From: CAWIJJ01 sp963836405
Lineage (GTDB): Bacteria; Acidobacteriota; Terriglobia; Bryobacterales; Bryobacteraceae
Length of the DNA: 64,000 nucleotides
Direction: 5' to 3'
Assembly: GCA_963836405.1 (NCBI GenBank)
Contig: CAWIJL010000017.1
Span: 248,001 to 312,000 of the forward strand
Position 1 is the first letter of the stretch. Each line of letters begins with the position of its first letter. Of the stretch, positions 9,671 through 18,378 are shown piece by piece. Both the position numbers and the translations under genes were made by a program. A model generated the notes under the pieces. It was not told the origin of the DNA, ran no database searches, and worked only from the letters and a program-made list of their open reading frames with translations.

Positions 9671-10408
9671 ATGCCCATCGACATCGGCCGCCTCACGCAG
9701 TTCGACACACCTACCATCTGCAACACCATCGAAGTATTCGAAGTACGCCCGCGGACGGCCGGGTACATGGACGCGCGCATCCGCGCCTGTTTGCCGGAGA
9801 TGCCGCCGATTGCCGGGTACGCCTCCACGGCCACCATGCGGTGTGCGTTTCCCCGGCGCGAAGGCGACGTGTACACGGCTCTCGACGAGCAGGTGGCGCG
9901 CTTTGAGGAACTGCCCGGGCCGGCGATCGTGGTGTACCAGGACCTGGACGACCCGTGCGTGGCGGCGACATTCGGCGAGATCATGTGCTCCACCTACCAG
10001 GCGTTTGGGGCGGCGGGCCTGATCACGAGCGGAGCGGCACGGGACCTCGACCAGGTGCGGCGGATCGGCTTCCCCGCCTTCAGTAACGGCGCCGTCTGCT
10101 CACATGGCTACAGCCACACGGTGGAGATCCACCGGGCGGTGCGCGTGGGCGGCATGACGATCCACCCGGGCGACCTGATCCATGCGGACGGCAACGGGGT
10201 GACCACCATCCCGCCGGAGATCGCGGCGGAAGTGGCCGACGCGGCGGAGGAGTACGTGGCGGCCGAAAGGATCGTGCTGGACTACCTGGGAAGGGGCAAG
10301 CCCGAGGGCAAGGCATTCGCCGAGGCGCGCCGCGGCATGCTGGACGCGGTGGCGGCGCTGGGACGCCGGGTTCGCGCGAAGGCGGCGCGCTCGGGTTCGA
10401 CTACCTGA
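9671..10408 (+). CDS. RraA-like aldolase family protein
   Basis: 245-aa member of the RraA / 4-hydroxy-4-methyl-2-oxoglutarate aldolase family. The core G-A-A-R-D-L-D-Q-V-R, followed by a P-A-F-S-N-G segment, matches the family's metal and substrate site (Arg-Asp), and H-A-D-G-N-G-V-T-T-I-P is the usual downstream motif. Members act as metal-dependent lyases on pyruvate adducts or as inhibitors of RNase E; the RraA name alone does not decide which. It overlaps the convergent GH5 gene by eight bases. Confidence 0.85.
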   Translation: MPIDIGRLTQFDTPTICNTIEVFEVRPRTAGYMDARIRACLPEMPPIAGYASTATMRCAFPRREGDVYTALDEQVARFEELPGPAIVVYQDLDDPCVAATFGEIMCSTYQAFGAAGLITSGAARDLDQVRRIGFPAFSNGAVCSHGYSHTVEIHRAVRVGGMTIHPGDLIHADGNGVTTIPPEIAAEVADAAEEYVAAERIVLDYLGRGKPEGKAFAEARRGMLDAVAALGRRVRAKAARSGSTT

Positions 10409-11528
10409 TCTCGCCGCGCATGGCGGCCTTGGCGAACTCGCCCGACGGGTTGAGCGCGTAATTCCAGTCGCGGATCAAGGTGGGGCCCCATTCAGGATCG
10501 AAACACCACACCGTCCAACTGATGTTTTTGCTCTCGAGATATTTGATGATGGAGGGCCCGTAGGCAGCGAGCAGGGCGGGGTTGCCGAAGCCTCCGCGCC
10601 CGGGAGCGGCGGCGGTTGCGGCTGGAATCGGAGTTCCGGGAGCGGCGAATCCGCCGAACTCGGTGGCGATCAGCGGGTATTTGGCTGCCGCGAAGCCGAA
10701 GTCCTCTTCCCATTTCGGTTCCCAAGGCTGCGTGCGCTTGTTGGAGTACGGGTGCACGGTGTAGCCGATGCGCTCGGCGGCGATCGGATTGAGGCGCAGC
10801 GGCGTGAGATCGTAGGCCCAGTCGAAGCCGGCCACCAGCGGGATGACCTGCTGCGTGTTGGCTCGGATGACCGCAATTTCATCTTCGACGATGGCTTTCC
10901 AGGCGTCCCAGGAGACCCTGCCGAAGGCGGCCGGCTCGTTGAACAGCTCGAAGAAAGCGACGGTGTTGTTGCGGCCGTAGCGGCGCGACATGGCGCGCCA
11001 GAAGCTGTAGGTTTCTTCGCGCGTTGTGTCGTACATCGGGTCCTGGTAGACGCCGGTGGTCAGGTTGCCGATGGAGTGCCAGTCGATGATGACGTACATG
11101 CCGAGGTCGGTGGCCCATTCCACAGCCTGATCGAGGAGCTTGATATATTCGACGCCGCCGCGCTCGCGCCACGCCACCGGATGAACCGGGATGCGGAGCA
11201 GAGTGGTTCCCATTTCTTTGACCTTGATGAAGTGCTCCTTGTTCCAGTGGCCCTGCATCTGGAGCTTGTCGGGGTCGGAGATGGAGAGGCCGCGGAAGAG
11301 GACGGGCTTGCCCGCGGGGTCGACGAAGCGATTGCCATGAACCGAGATCAGCGGCAGTTTGGCGGCGTTCGGATTCGGCGCGCCGCGTCCGGCGCCGGGG
11401 GCCTGATCGCGCCACCAGAGGTGGGTGCGCGGGGGCGGGGCGGGCGCGGCGGTCTGGGCAACGGTCCCGACTTGGACGGCGAGTAGGGACAAAAGCAGGG
11501 CTCCAGCGCTCGAGAAAAGTTTCATCAT
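10401..11528 (-). CDS. Secreted glycoside hydrolase family 5 (cellulase/mannanase-like)
   Basis: 375-aa exported (beta/alpha)8 enzyme. A Sec signal covers about residues 1-25. The general acid is Glu198 in F-F-E-L-F-N-E-P and the nucleophile is Glu290 in I-A-T-E-F-G-G. H-P-Y near 259 and a conserved Arg near 112 complete the clan A signature. A short Ala/Gly/Pro insert lies near 295-310. It diverges from the GH2 gene across a 134-bp gap holding a small palindrome, so the two are probably co-controlled. Substrate is likely a beta-1,4-glucan or mannan (family inference). Confidence 0.85.
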   Translation of the reverse strand: MMKLFSSAGALLLSLLAVQVGTVAQTAAPAPPPRTHLWWRDQAPGAGRGAPNPNAAKLPLISVHGNRFVDPAGKPVLFRGLSISDPDKLQMQGHWNKEHFIKVKEMGTTLLRIPVHPVAWRERGGVEYIKLLDQAVEWATDLGMYVIIDWHSIGNLTTGVYQDPMYDTTREETYSFWRAMSRRYGRNNTVAFFELFNEPAAFGRVSWDAWKAIVEDEIAVIRANTQQVIPLVAGFDWAYDLTPLRLNPIAAERIGYTVHPYSNKRTQPWEPKWEEDFGFAAAKYPLIATEFGGFAAPGTPIPAATAAAPGRGGFGNPALLAAYGPSIIKYLESKNISWTVWCFDPEWGPTLIRDWNYALNPSGEFAKAAMRGEIR

Positions 11529-11555
11529 GCAGCTCCTGGGAATGGCGAGCCTTAT

Positions 11556-11569
11556 TTCAGAACTGAAAC
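11556..11569. promoter_or_regulatory. Palindrome between divergent GH5 and GH2 genes (possible operator)
   Basis: TTTCAG-AA-CTGAAA is a perfect 6+2+6 palindrome in the only shared upstream region of the two glycosidase genes. On the minus strand it lies just downstream of CATAAT, a possible -10 for the GH5 gene. The size suits a LacI- or GntR-type repressor, but no such regulator is adjacent. Confidence 0.35.
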
Positions 11570-11662
11570 TCTATTATGGCGTATCGCGCGCCGGAGCCTG
11601 CTCCGGCGATAGTTGCTAGACTGCCGTTTCAGCGGAATTCCCGCGGGGGAAGGAACATTATT

Positions 11663-14600
11663 TTGAAGAAAATCGCGTTGTTGAGCCTCTTGGCCATTTC
11701 GGTGCTGCCCGGACAGGAATTCACGAAGGGCCTGGGAATGTATCCCGGCAATCCGAAGGAGGATTTCGCGCCCGCGATGGTTCCGGATACGGCCACCTAC
11801 CGCAACCTTGCCTTTCGCCGGCCCGCGTACCATTCGAGCAGTTCCGATTACAACCAGACGGCGCAACTGGTTACCGACGGCATCAAGGAAAGCTACTGGC
11901 CGCGGGCGGTGGCGGTGAGCACGAGCGGCCCGGCGCCGGCAGCGGGCCGCGGAGGCCGCAACTTCGGTCTGACTGCGGCGGGCGAGCATCCGTGGGTGCA
12001 ATACGAGTTCACAGGGGGCGCGGCAGCGCCGGAGATCGACCGCATCGAGATCGCCACGGGCGGGCCGTTCGGCCGCGGGCAGGCTGCCGCCGCGCCCGCC
12101 CAGCCGGGGCCTGGAAGCTGGAGCATCGTGGTTTCGGGGTCGGACGACGGGCAGGGGTGGAAAGAACTGGGGAAGGCCGCGGGCGATACGGCGCCGCCGG
12201 TGCCGCTGAGGCAAGCGGTGGCCTTCACCGCGTCGGCGCGAAACCGCTTCCTGAGGATCGCGCTCGAATCGCCAGGCGTGGGAAGCTGGCGCATCGGCGA
12301 AGTGAAGTTTTTCCGGCAGAACGAGCGCGTCTACGGCGACGCGCAGCACGACCTGAGCAGCGTCTGGATTCCCGCCGGACGGGGCGAGGAATGGGTTTAC
12401 GTTGACCTGGGCGCGGCGTGCACGTTTGACCGCGTGGCGCTGAACTGGCTGCAGCGGCCGGCGGCCGGCTCGCTTCAGGTTTCTGACGACGGCACCGCGT
12501 GGCGAACGCTACAGGTGCTGCCCGCTGGGCAGGGCGCGACGGACGAGATCCGCCTGCCGGCGCCGGCGAAGGCGCGGTATGTGCGCGTGCTGATCACGCA
12601 GCCGGGCGGCGAGGCATACGGTTTGAGCGAGCTGGAGGTGTGGGGCCGCGGCGGCTTCGCGGCGCGCGCCCAGGCGGCGCCTGGTCCGGAGCCGAACGGT
12701 CGGCTGCACTTGGCCGGCGGCGCATGGCGGCTGCAACGCGCCACCCTGGTAACCGAAAGCGGCGCGAAAGTTTCGACGGCCGGGTTCGCCGACAAGGATT
12801 GGGTGGCGGCCACCGTCCCGGCAACCGTGCTTTCGAGCTACCTGAATATCGGCGCCCTCCCGGATCCCAATTTCGGCGACAACCAGTTGCAGATTTCCGA
12901 CTCGTTCTTCTGCTCGGATTTCTGGTATCGCGACGAGTTCACCGCGCCGCCAGCCGTGCGCGGCCGTCACGTATGGCTCAATTTCGACGGCATCAACTGG
13001 AAGGCGGAAGTGTATCTCAACGGTTCGCGCGTGGGCGATATCGAGGGCGGCTTCATGCGCGGCAGATTCGACGTGACGGGGCTGCTGCGTCCGGGAGTGA
13101 GAAACGGGCTGGCAGTGCGGGTGAAGACGAACGCCACGCCGGGGCCGGTGAAGGTGCCGACCATGCAGTCCACGGGCTCGAACGGCGGCCCGCTGGGCGC
13201 GGACAATCCGACGTATCACGCCTCCGCGGGCTGGGACTGGATGCCCACCATTCGCGGCCGCAACATGGGGATCTGGGCGGACGTCTACCTGACCGGCACG
13301 GGCGGAGTGTCGATCGAGGATCCGTTCGTCAACACCACGCTGCCGCTGCCCGACGTCTCCCGTGCCGAGATTTCGGTGGAAGCGACGCTGGTCAATCACG
13401 ACCGCAGCGCGGCCAGCGGAACCCTGCGCGGGCGGTTCGGACCGGCGAGGTTCGAGATGCCGGTGACGATCGAAGCGGGGGCAAGCAGGACCGTGAAGTT
13501 CGACCCGGCGAACACGCCGTCGCTGCGGCTGCAAAATCCGAAGCTGTGGTGGCCGGTGGGTTACGGCGATCCGAACCTGTACGACGTGGAGCTCACGTTT
13601 CGTCGGCGGCGCGCAACGCGGTGTCGGACACGAAGTCCTTCAAGGCGGGCGTGCGGCAGTTCACCTTCAGCGAGGAGGGGAACGCGCTGCGCATGTGGAT
13701 CAACGGACGGCGATTCGTGCCGCGCGGCGGAAGCTGGGGCTTCCCCGAATCGAACCTCCGCTACCGGGCGCGCGAATACGACGCGGCCGTCCGCTATCAC
13801 AAGGAGATGAACTTCACGATGATCCGGAACTGGGTGGGCCAGACCGGCGACGAGGCCTTCTACGATGCCTGCGACAAGTACGGCGTGGTGGTATGGCAGG
13901 ATTTCTGGCTGGCGAATCCGGTGGACGGGCCGAACCCGGACGACAACGAAATGTTCCTTGCGAACGCGCGCGACTACGTGCTGAAGATCCGCAACCATCC
14001 GTCCATCGGGATCTACGTGGGACGGAACGAAGGCTTGCCGCCGAAGATCCTGGACGACGGGTTGGTGCGGTTGACGGCGGAACTGCATCCCGGCCTGCTC
14101 TACATTCCGAGTTCGGCGGACGACAATCAGCGAGGCACCGGAACTTACGTGGTGACGGGGCACGGGCCGTACCGCGCGCAGCCCATCAAGAGCTACTTCG
14201 AGGATCGCGCCACGCCCAAGATGCACAGCGAAATGGGCATGCCCAACGTGCCCACATTGGAGAGCATCCAACTGATGCTGCCGGAGCGCTACCGGTGGCC
14301 GCAGAACATCGAGTGGGCCATCCACGACTACACGCTGGCCGGCGCGCAGGGCGGCGCGTCGTTCAACTCGTGGATCGCGAACTCCTACGGCGAGGCGAAG
14401 GACCTGGAGGAGTGGGTCACGCTGGCGCAGTTCGTCAACTACGACGGGCACCGCGCGATGATCGAAGCGCAGAGCAAGAACCGCATGGGGCTGCTGATCT
14501 GGATGAGCCATCCGGCATGGCCGTGCTTCGTGTGGCAGACTTACGACTATTACTTCGAGCCGACCGCCGGCTATTTCGGAATCAAGAAAGCATCCGAGCC

Positions 14601-15235
14601 GCTGCACATCCAGTGGAACGCCGGCCACCGGCAACGTGGAAGTGGTGAACTACAGCGGCGGCAACGCCACCGGCCTGACTGCATCGACGCAGATTCTGAA
14701 CCTGGACGGAGCGGTGAAGTGGGAGAAGTCGGCGCAGGTGGACAGCCCGGAGGACAGCGTCGCAGACGCCGATCCAGATGGAGTATCCGGAGGGGCTGAC
14801 CCCGACGCATTTCATCCGGCTGAAGCTCAGCGCGGGGCACGGAGGTCGTCTCGGAGAACTTCTACCTGCACGGCACGCGAGGACGGCAATTTCACGGCGA
14901 TCCGCGCGCTGCCCAAAGTGAAGATCGAAGCGGCGACGAAGATGGAGCGGCGGGGCAGCACGTGGGTGCTGACGACCGAGTTGCACAACGGCTCGGCCCA
15001 GCCGGCGCTGATGGTGCGGCTGAAGGCGGTTCGGGAGCGCAGCGGAGACCGCATCCTGCCCGCCATTTACGATGACAATTACGTGGCGCTGATGCCGGGC
15101 GAGCGGCGGACGATTCAAACGGAGCTGGAACAGGCGGATACCCGCGGCGAGCGTCCGCGCATGGTGGTGGAAGGATTCAACGTGGCCGGAGATGAAGGCA
15201 GCCGGGTCGATTCCAGAGGGCCGGCGGCTCAGTGA
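11663..15235 (+). CDS. Glycoside hydrolase family 2 with discoidin-like domains, split by several indels
   Basis: Exported glycosidase resembling exo-beta-D-glucosaminidases. I place the start at the TTG at 11663, with GGA eight bases upstream and an immediate signal peptide (L-K-K-I-A-L-L-S-L-L). One or two F5/8-type sugar-binding domains precede the GH2 sandwich, Ig-like and TIM-barrel domains; G-R-N-E near 14025 is the likely acid/base region. The reading frame changes near 13600 and 14625, and again near 14757, 14840 and 14875, while sequence stays protein-like in the correct frame each time (for example Q-T-P-I-Q-M-E-Y-P-E-G and V-V-S-E-N-F-Y-L-H-G). Probably consensus errors, but true decay cannot be excluded. 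Confidence 0.75.
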
Positions 15236-15265
15236 CGGCAGAATCGTCCCCCGGCTCTGCTGGCC

Positions 15266-16127
15266 TCATCGCAGGCCGGCGCGGACCGCCATTTCAAAGG
15301 GAACCACCTCGTCGGGGGTCAGGTAGCCGTCGAGGTTACGATCGAGTTTCTTCAGCGCCGCGCGGGAGTGATCCATCTCTGAAGCCGAGATCTCGCCGTC
15401 GCGGTCGGCGTCGAGAGCGGAGAGCACAGGATGATAACCCATAAACCGGCGGCGAAGTTGCGGCGCCAGCGGCGCGGGCACGGAATTTGGATCGATGTGA
15501 AGCCCGCATTCCTCGGCCGTCACCTCCCCGGCATGGTCGGTGTCCAGCTTGCGAAGCGCCGTCGCGGTGTTACCAATCTCCCGCGGAGAGAGCGTAAGAT
15601 TGCCATCGGTGTCGAGCGCGCGCAGCAGGGGCATCGAACCAAAATAGGGCCGGGCGAGCTTCAGCCACGCATCGATGGGCTCGGGTCCCACCTTGACAGC
15701 CGTGTTGAGATCGCCGGCGGTCACCGAATTCCGGTCGATCGGCAAAATGCCGGGCCTGGAAAAATGCGCGCCGACGAGAAACGGCCGCGCCACTCCGCCG
15801 CCTTTGTTGATCACGACCAATGCGGCAAAGAACAACAGGATCGTGAGGAGCCCTCCATTGAGCAACGCCCCCGGACGCGGTTTGTAAGGCTCGATGGTTT
15901 GGAACAGCGGAACCCCCGCTGCCAAGGGAGGCTGTGGTCGTCTCCGGCCGCCGGAATTCCGGGCGCAACAGCCATTGCCGAGCAAGCGAGGCAGCCGCGT
16001 CGGCGAAATATCGCGGCTTGTCGCGTAACGGGGCGCGATCGAAATCGTCGAGCATGTCGTCGCCAAAACGCCAGCGGAACGGCGCCGGGTGAAGCCAGAT
16101 CAATTGGATGTACAGCCATCGCACCAT
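15266..16127 (-). CDS. Membrane-anchored EF-hand protein, one frameshift, coupled to padR
   Basis: The N-terminus (MVRWLYIQLIWLHPAPFRWR, from 16127) resembles the leading segment of acidobacterial PadR-linked membrane proteins. Then come a transmembrane helix (L-L-T-I-L-L-F-F-A-A-L-V-V-I) and four EF-hand-like calcium loops: L-D-T-D-G-N, L-D-T-D-H-A, L-D-A-D-R-D-G and L-D-R-N-L-D-G. The first ~60 residues are in a different frame from the rest; removing one G from the G5 run near 15920 joins them. The start overlaps the padR stop as TGATG, so the two are translationally coupled. Function is unknown; calcium sensing outside the membrane is an inference. Confidence 0.75.
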
Positions 16128-16480
16128 CAGGCCCTCCTGGGTTTGAGCGAGCGGAGGCGGATTCTGCCCTCGTTCACCACGTCTTCCAGTCGCGCGATTT
16201 CCCGCGAGAGCACGCCGCGCCCGAGCGAGCTCAGGCGATAATAACGGCGGCGGGAGTTTCCCTCTTCGCGAGATCCCGCAACTTCCTCCACCATATGCTG
16301 CTTCATCAGCCGCTGAAGGTTGTCGTAGAGCGTGCCGGGCCCGAGGTTATAGCGGCCGCCCGAGTGGCGCAGCACCTCTTGCATAATGCCGTAGCCGTGC
16401 ATCGGCTCTCCGGCCAGCGAGAGCAGGATGTGCAGCGTGGCCGGGGCCAGCGGAAGATAATCGTCGGGGTCCGGTTTCAT
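16127..16480 (-). CDS. PadR-family transcriptional repressor
   Basis: 117-aa winged-helix regulator. It shows the PadR core: L-H-I-L-L-S-L-A-G-E-P-M-H-G-Y-G-I-M near residues 17-34, the recognition region Y-N-L-G-P-G-T-L-Y-D-N-L, and the wing R-R-Y-Y-R-L-S-S-L-G. It probably represses its own operon with the EF-hand gene, since a 28-bp imperfect palindrome centred on its presumed -10 lies one base upstream of the ATG. The inducer is unknown. Confidence 0.88.
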   Translation of the reverse strand: MKPDPDDYLPLAPATLHILLSLAGEPMHGYGIMQEVLRHSGGRYNLGPGTLYDNLQRLMKQHMVEEVAGSREEGNSRRRYYRLSSLGRGVLSREIARLEDVVNEGRIRLRSLKPRRA

Positions 16481-16481
16481 G

Positions 16482-16509
16482 ATCGGTTTCCGTTATAACA
16501 GATTCCGAT
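16482..16509. promoter_or_regulatory. 28-bp imperfect palindrome, candidate PadR operator
   Basis: Outer arms ATCGG (16482-16486) and CCGAT (16505-16509) flank a perfect core GTTATAAC; 22 of 28 positions are symmetric. It begins one base from the padR start codon and contains TATAAC, a plausible -10 on the minus strand, so a bound repressor would block its own promoter. This is an autoregulatory layout, inferred from position and symmetry only. Confidence 0.5.
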
Positions 16510-16534
16510 ATTCAGTGCAAGGGGTGCTCAGACA

Positions 16535-16684
16535 TCACTTCAACCGGATGTTGTGCTTGAGTTCATCCACAGTCTCGCCCTGGGAATAGCAGCCAGGGAT
16601 TGCTGGAACCTCTGCCCAAAATCCGCCTTCCGGGTCTTCGTGGCTGACAACAGCGCAGCTCCGCACGTTCTTGATTTCCCACAA
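16535..16684 (-). pseudogene. HicB-like antitoxin remnant
   Basis: Reading the minus strand from a TTG at 16684 gives 49 residues containing E-G-G-F-W-A-E-V-P-A-I-P-G-C-Y-S-Q-G-E-T, a near-consensus HicB/UPF0150 core, then E-L-K-H-N-I-R-L-K and a stop. HicB proteins normally continue with a helix after N-I-R, and many add a DNA-binding domain. There is no ATG, and I find no HicA toxin gene upstream, so this looks like an orphan fragment. Too short and too early-ending to be confident it is expressed. Confidence 0.5.
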
Positions 16685-16845
16685 TGAACAGCCGAGGCCG
16701 CGATTCCGGGGTGCCGGCGAGCCATTCGGCTGCGGACTCCCCTACGCTGAGCGTGCAATTGGCGGATTCTCAACGTCGCGGTCCGTGCGAGACCGCGATA
16801 CTCTGTTTTCAGCCGGCGACTTGGAGCCGGGCGACGGGTAGGGGC

Positions 16846-16851
16846 TACAAT
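16846..16851 (+). promoter_or_regulatory. TACAAT -10 box for a leaderless sulfatase mRNA
   Basis: TACAAT is followed by seven bases and then the ATG at 16859. This supports 16859 rather than the in-frame ATG at 16850 as the true start, because the upstream ATG overlaps the -10 itself. Confidence 0.45.
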
Positions 16852-16858
16852 GCAGTCG

Positions 16859-18325
16859 ATGACTGCATCCACCCGCCGCGATTTTCTGGCCGGAGCAGCG
16901 GGAGCCCTGGCTTCCACCGTAACGGCCCATGCCCAGTCCGCGCCGCGCCGCCCCAATATCCTGTTCCTGATGCCGGACCAGTTTCGCGTGCAGGCGCTGG
17001 GCTGCATGGGCAACCCGGACGTGAAGACGCCGCACCTGGACCAACTTTCCACCGAAGGGCTGCTGCTGCGCAACACCTTCGCCAATACTCCGGTGTGCTG
17101 CCCGGCGCGCGCCAACATCCTCACGGGCAAGTACACGCACGCAAACGGCATGGTGGCTAACGACCTGCGGCTGCGCGAGAATCAGCCCACGCTTTCGAGC
17201 CTGCTGCGCGACGCCGGTTATCGCACCGGCTTCATCGGCAAATGGCACCTCGATGGCGGCAAGCGCCTTCCCGGCTTCGTGCCGCCCGGTCCGCGCCGAC
17301 ACGGCTTCGAATACTGGGCCGCCAACGAGTGCAGCCACGCGCATTTCAACACGCAATACTTCCGCGACAGCGACATCCCCATCCCCATTCGCAAGTTCGA
17401 AGCGGAAGCGTGGGCGGACCTGGCGCTGGAGTTCCTGGGCGGATCGAAGGGCGGCGAACGGCCGTTTTTCCTGACGGTCCAGATGGGTCCGCCGCACGAT
17501 CCTTATAAAGCGCCGCCGCAAAGCCGCGCGCTCTATGACCCGGCCCGTCTCACTATGCGCCGCAACTGGCAGGACAAACCGGGCCTTCCCGGCCGCAACG
17601 AAATTGCCGAGTATTACGGGATGGTCACGGCGGTGGACGAGCAGATCGGACGAATCGTGAGGGCGCTCGACGAAAACGGCCTCGCGCAGGATACGATCGT
17701 GCTGGTATCTTCCGACCACGGCGACATGCTCGGTTCGCAGGGACGCCGCCTGAAGCGCAAGCCGTGGGAGGAATCGATCCACCTTCCGGGCATCATGCGC
17801 TATCCGCGGAAAATCAAGGCGGGCGGCCGGTCGGACGCGTTTTTCACGCATGTCGATTTCGCGCCCACGCTGCTGGCCATGTGCGGCCTCGCGCCCCACG
17901 CCTCGATGCAGGGCGCGGACCTTTCGCGGGTGCTGACAGAGGAGCGGAGCGGCGCGCCGGACTCGGCCTTCTTCCAGATCTTCGGCCCGTATCAGGGCGA
18001 CGGGACGGAAGACGGGTGGCGCGGCGTGCGCACCCACCGCTACATGTACGCGCGGTTCGAACAGAAGCCGTGGGTTCTTTACGATCTCGAAAAGGATCCC
18101 GACGAGCTGCACAACCTGGTTGAAGAGCCCGGGTCGGCGGCGCTGGTGAAGGACATGGAAGCGCGGCTCGGGAAGTGGATGGAGCGGACGAAGGACTCGT
18201 GGTCCAACGACTGGCACCACCTTGTGGAGGACGGCGGCCGGCTCTACCGCGGCGAGACCTTCTATACCGTCGATGAGTACCTCGCGTGGGCGAAGTCGCA
18301 TCCCGAGTTCGACCGGAAGCAGTAG
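16859..18325 (+). CDS. Tat-exported sulfatase (type I, C-C-P-A-R motif)
   Basis: About 488 residues. A twin-arginine signal (S-T-R-R-D-F-L-A-G-A-A) starts right after the preferred ATG. The fold begins R-P-N-I-L-F-L-M-P-D-Q, and the formylglycine motif is V-C-C-P-A-R, with the first Cys as modified residue, followed by A-N-I-L-T-G-K. V-S-S-D-H-G supplies metal ligands. Similar to iduronate- or choline-sulfatase-like enzymes that act on sulfated polysaccharides (family inference). It is followed on the same strand by the sortilin-like genes. Confidence 0.9.
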   Translation: MTASTRRDFLAGAAGALASTVTAHAQSAPRRPNILFLMPDQFRVQALGCMGNPDVKTPHLDQLSTEGLLLRNTFANTPVCCPARANILTGKYTHANGMVANDLRLRENQPTLSSLLRDAGYRTGFIGKWHLDGGKRLPGFVPPGPRRHGFEYWAANECSHAHFNTQYFRDSDIPIPIRKFEAEAWADLALEFLGGSKGGERPFFLTVQMGPPHDPYKAPPQSRALYDPARLTMRRNWQDKPGLPGRNEIAEYYGMVTAVDEQIGRIVRALDENGLAQDTIVLVSSDHGDMLGSQGRRLKRKPWEESIHLPGIMRYPRKIKAGGRSDAFFTHVDFAPTLLAMCGLAPHASMQGADLSRVLTEERSGAPDSAFFQIFGPYQGDGTEDGWRGVRTHRYMYARFEQKPWVLYDLEKDPDELHNLVEEPGSAALVKDMEARLGKWMERTKDSWSNDWHHLVEDGGRLYRGETFYTVDEYLAWAKSHPEFDRKQ

Positions 18326-18378
18326 GCACGCGCGGCACGCGCCGGACGCGGGTCGACCGCGCGTTATCATGGGCGACA

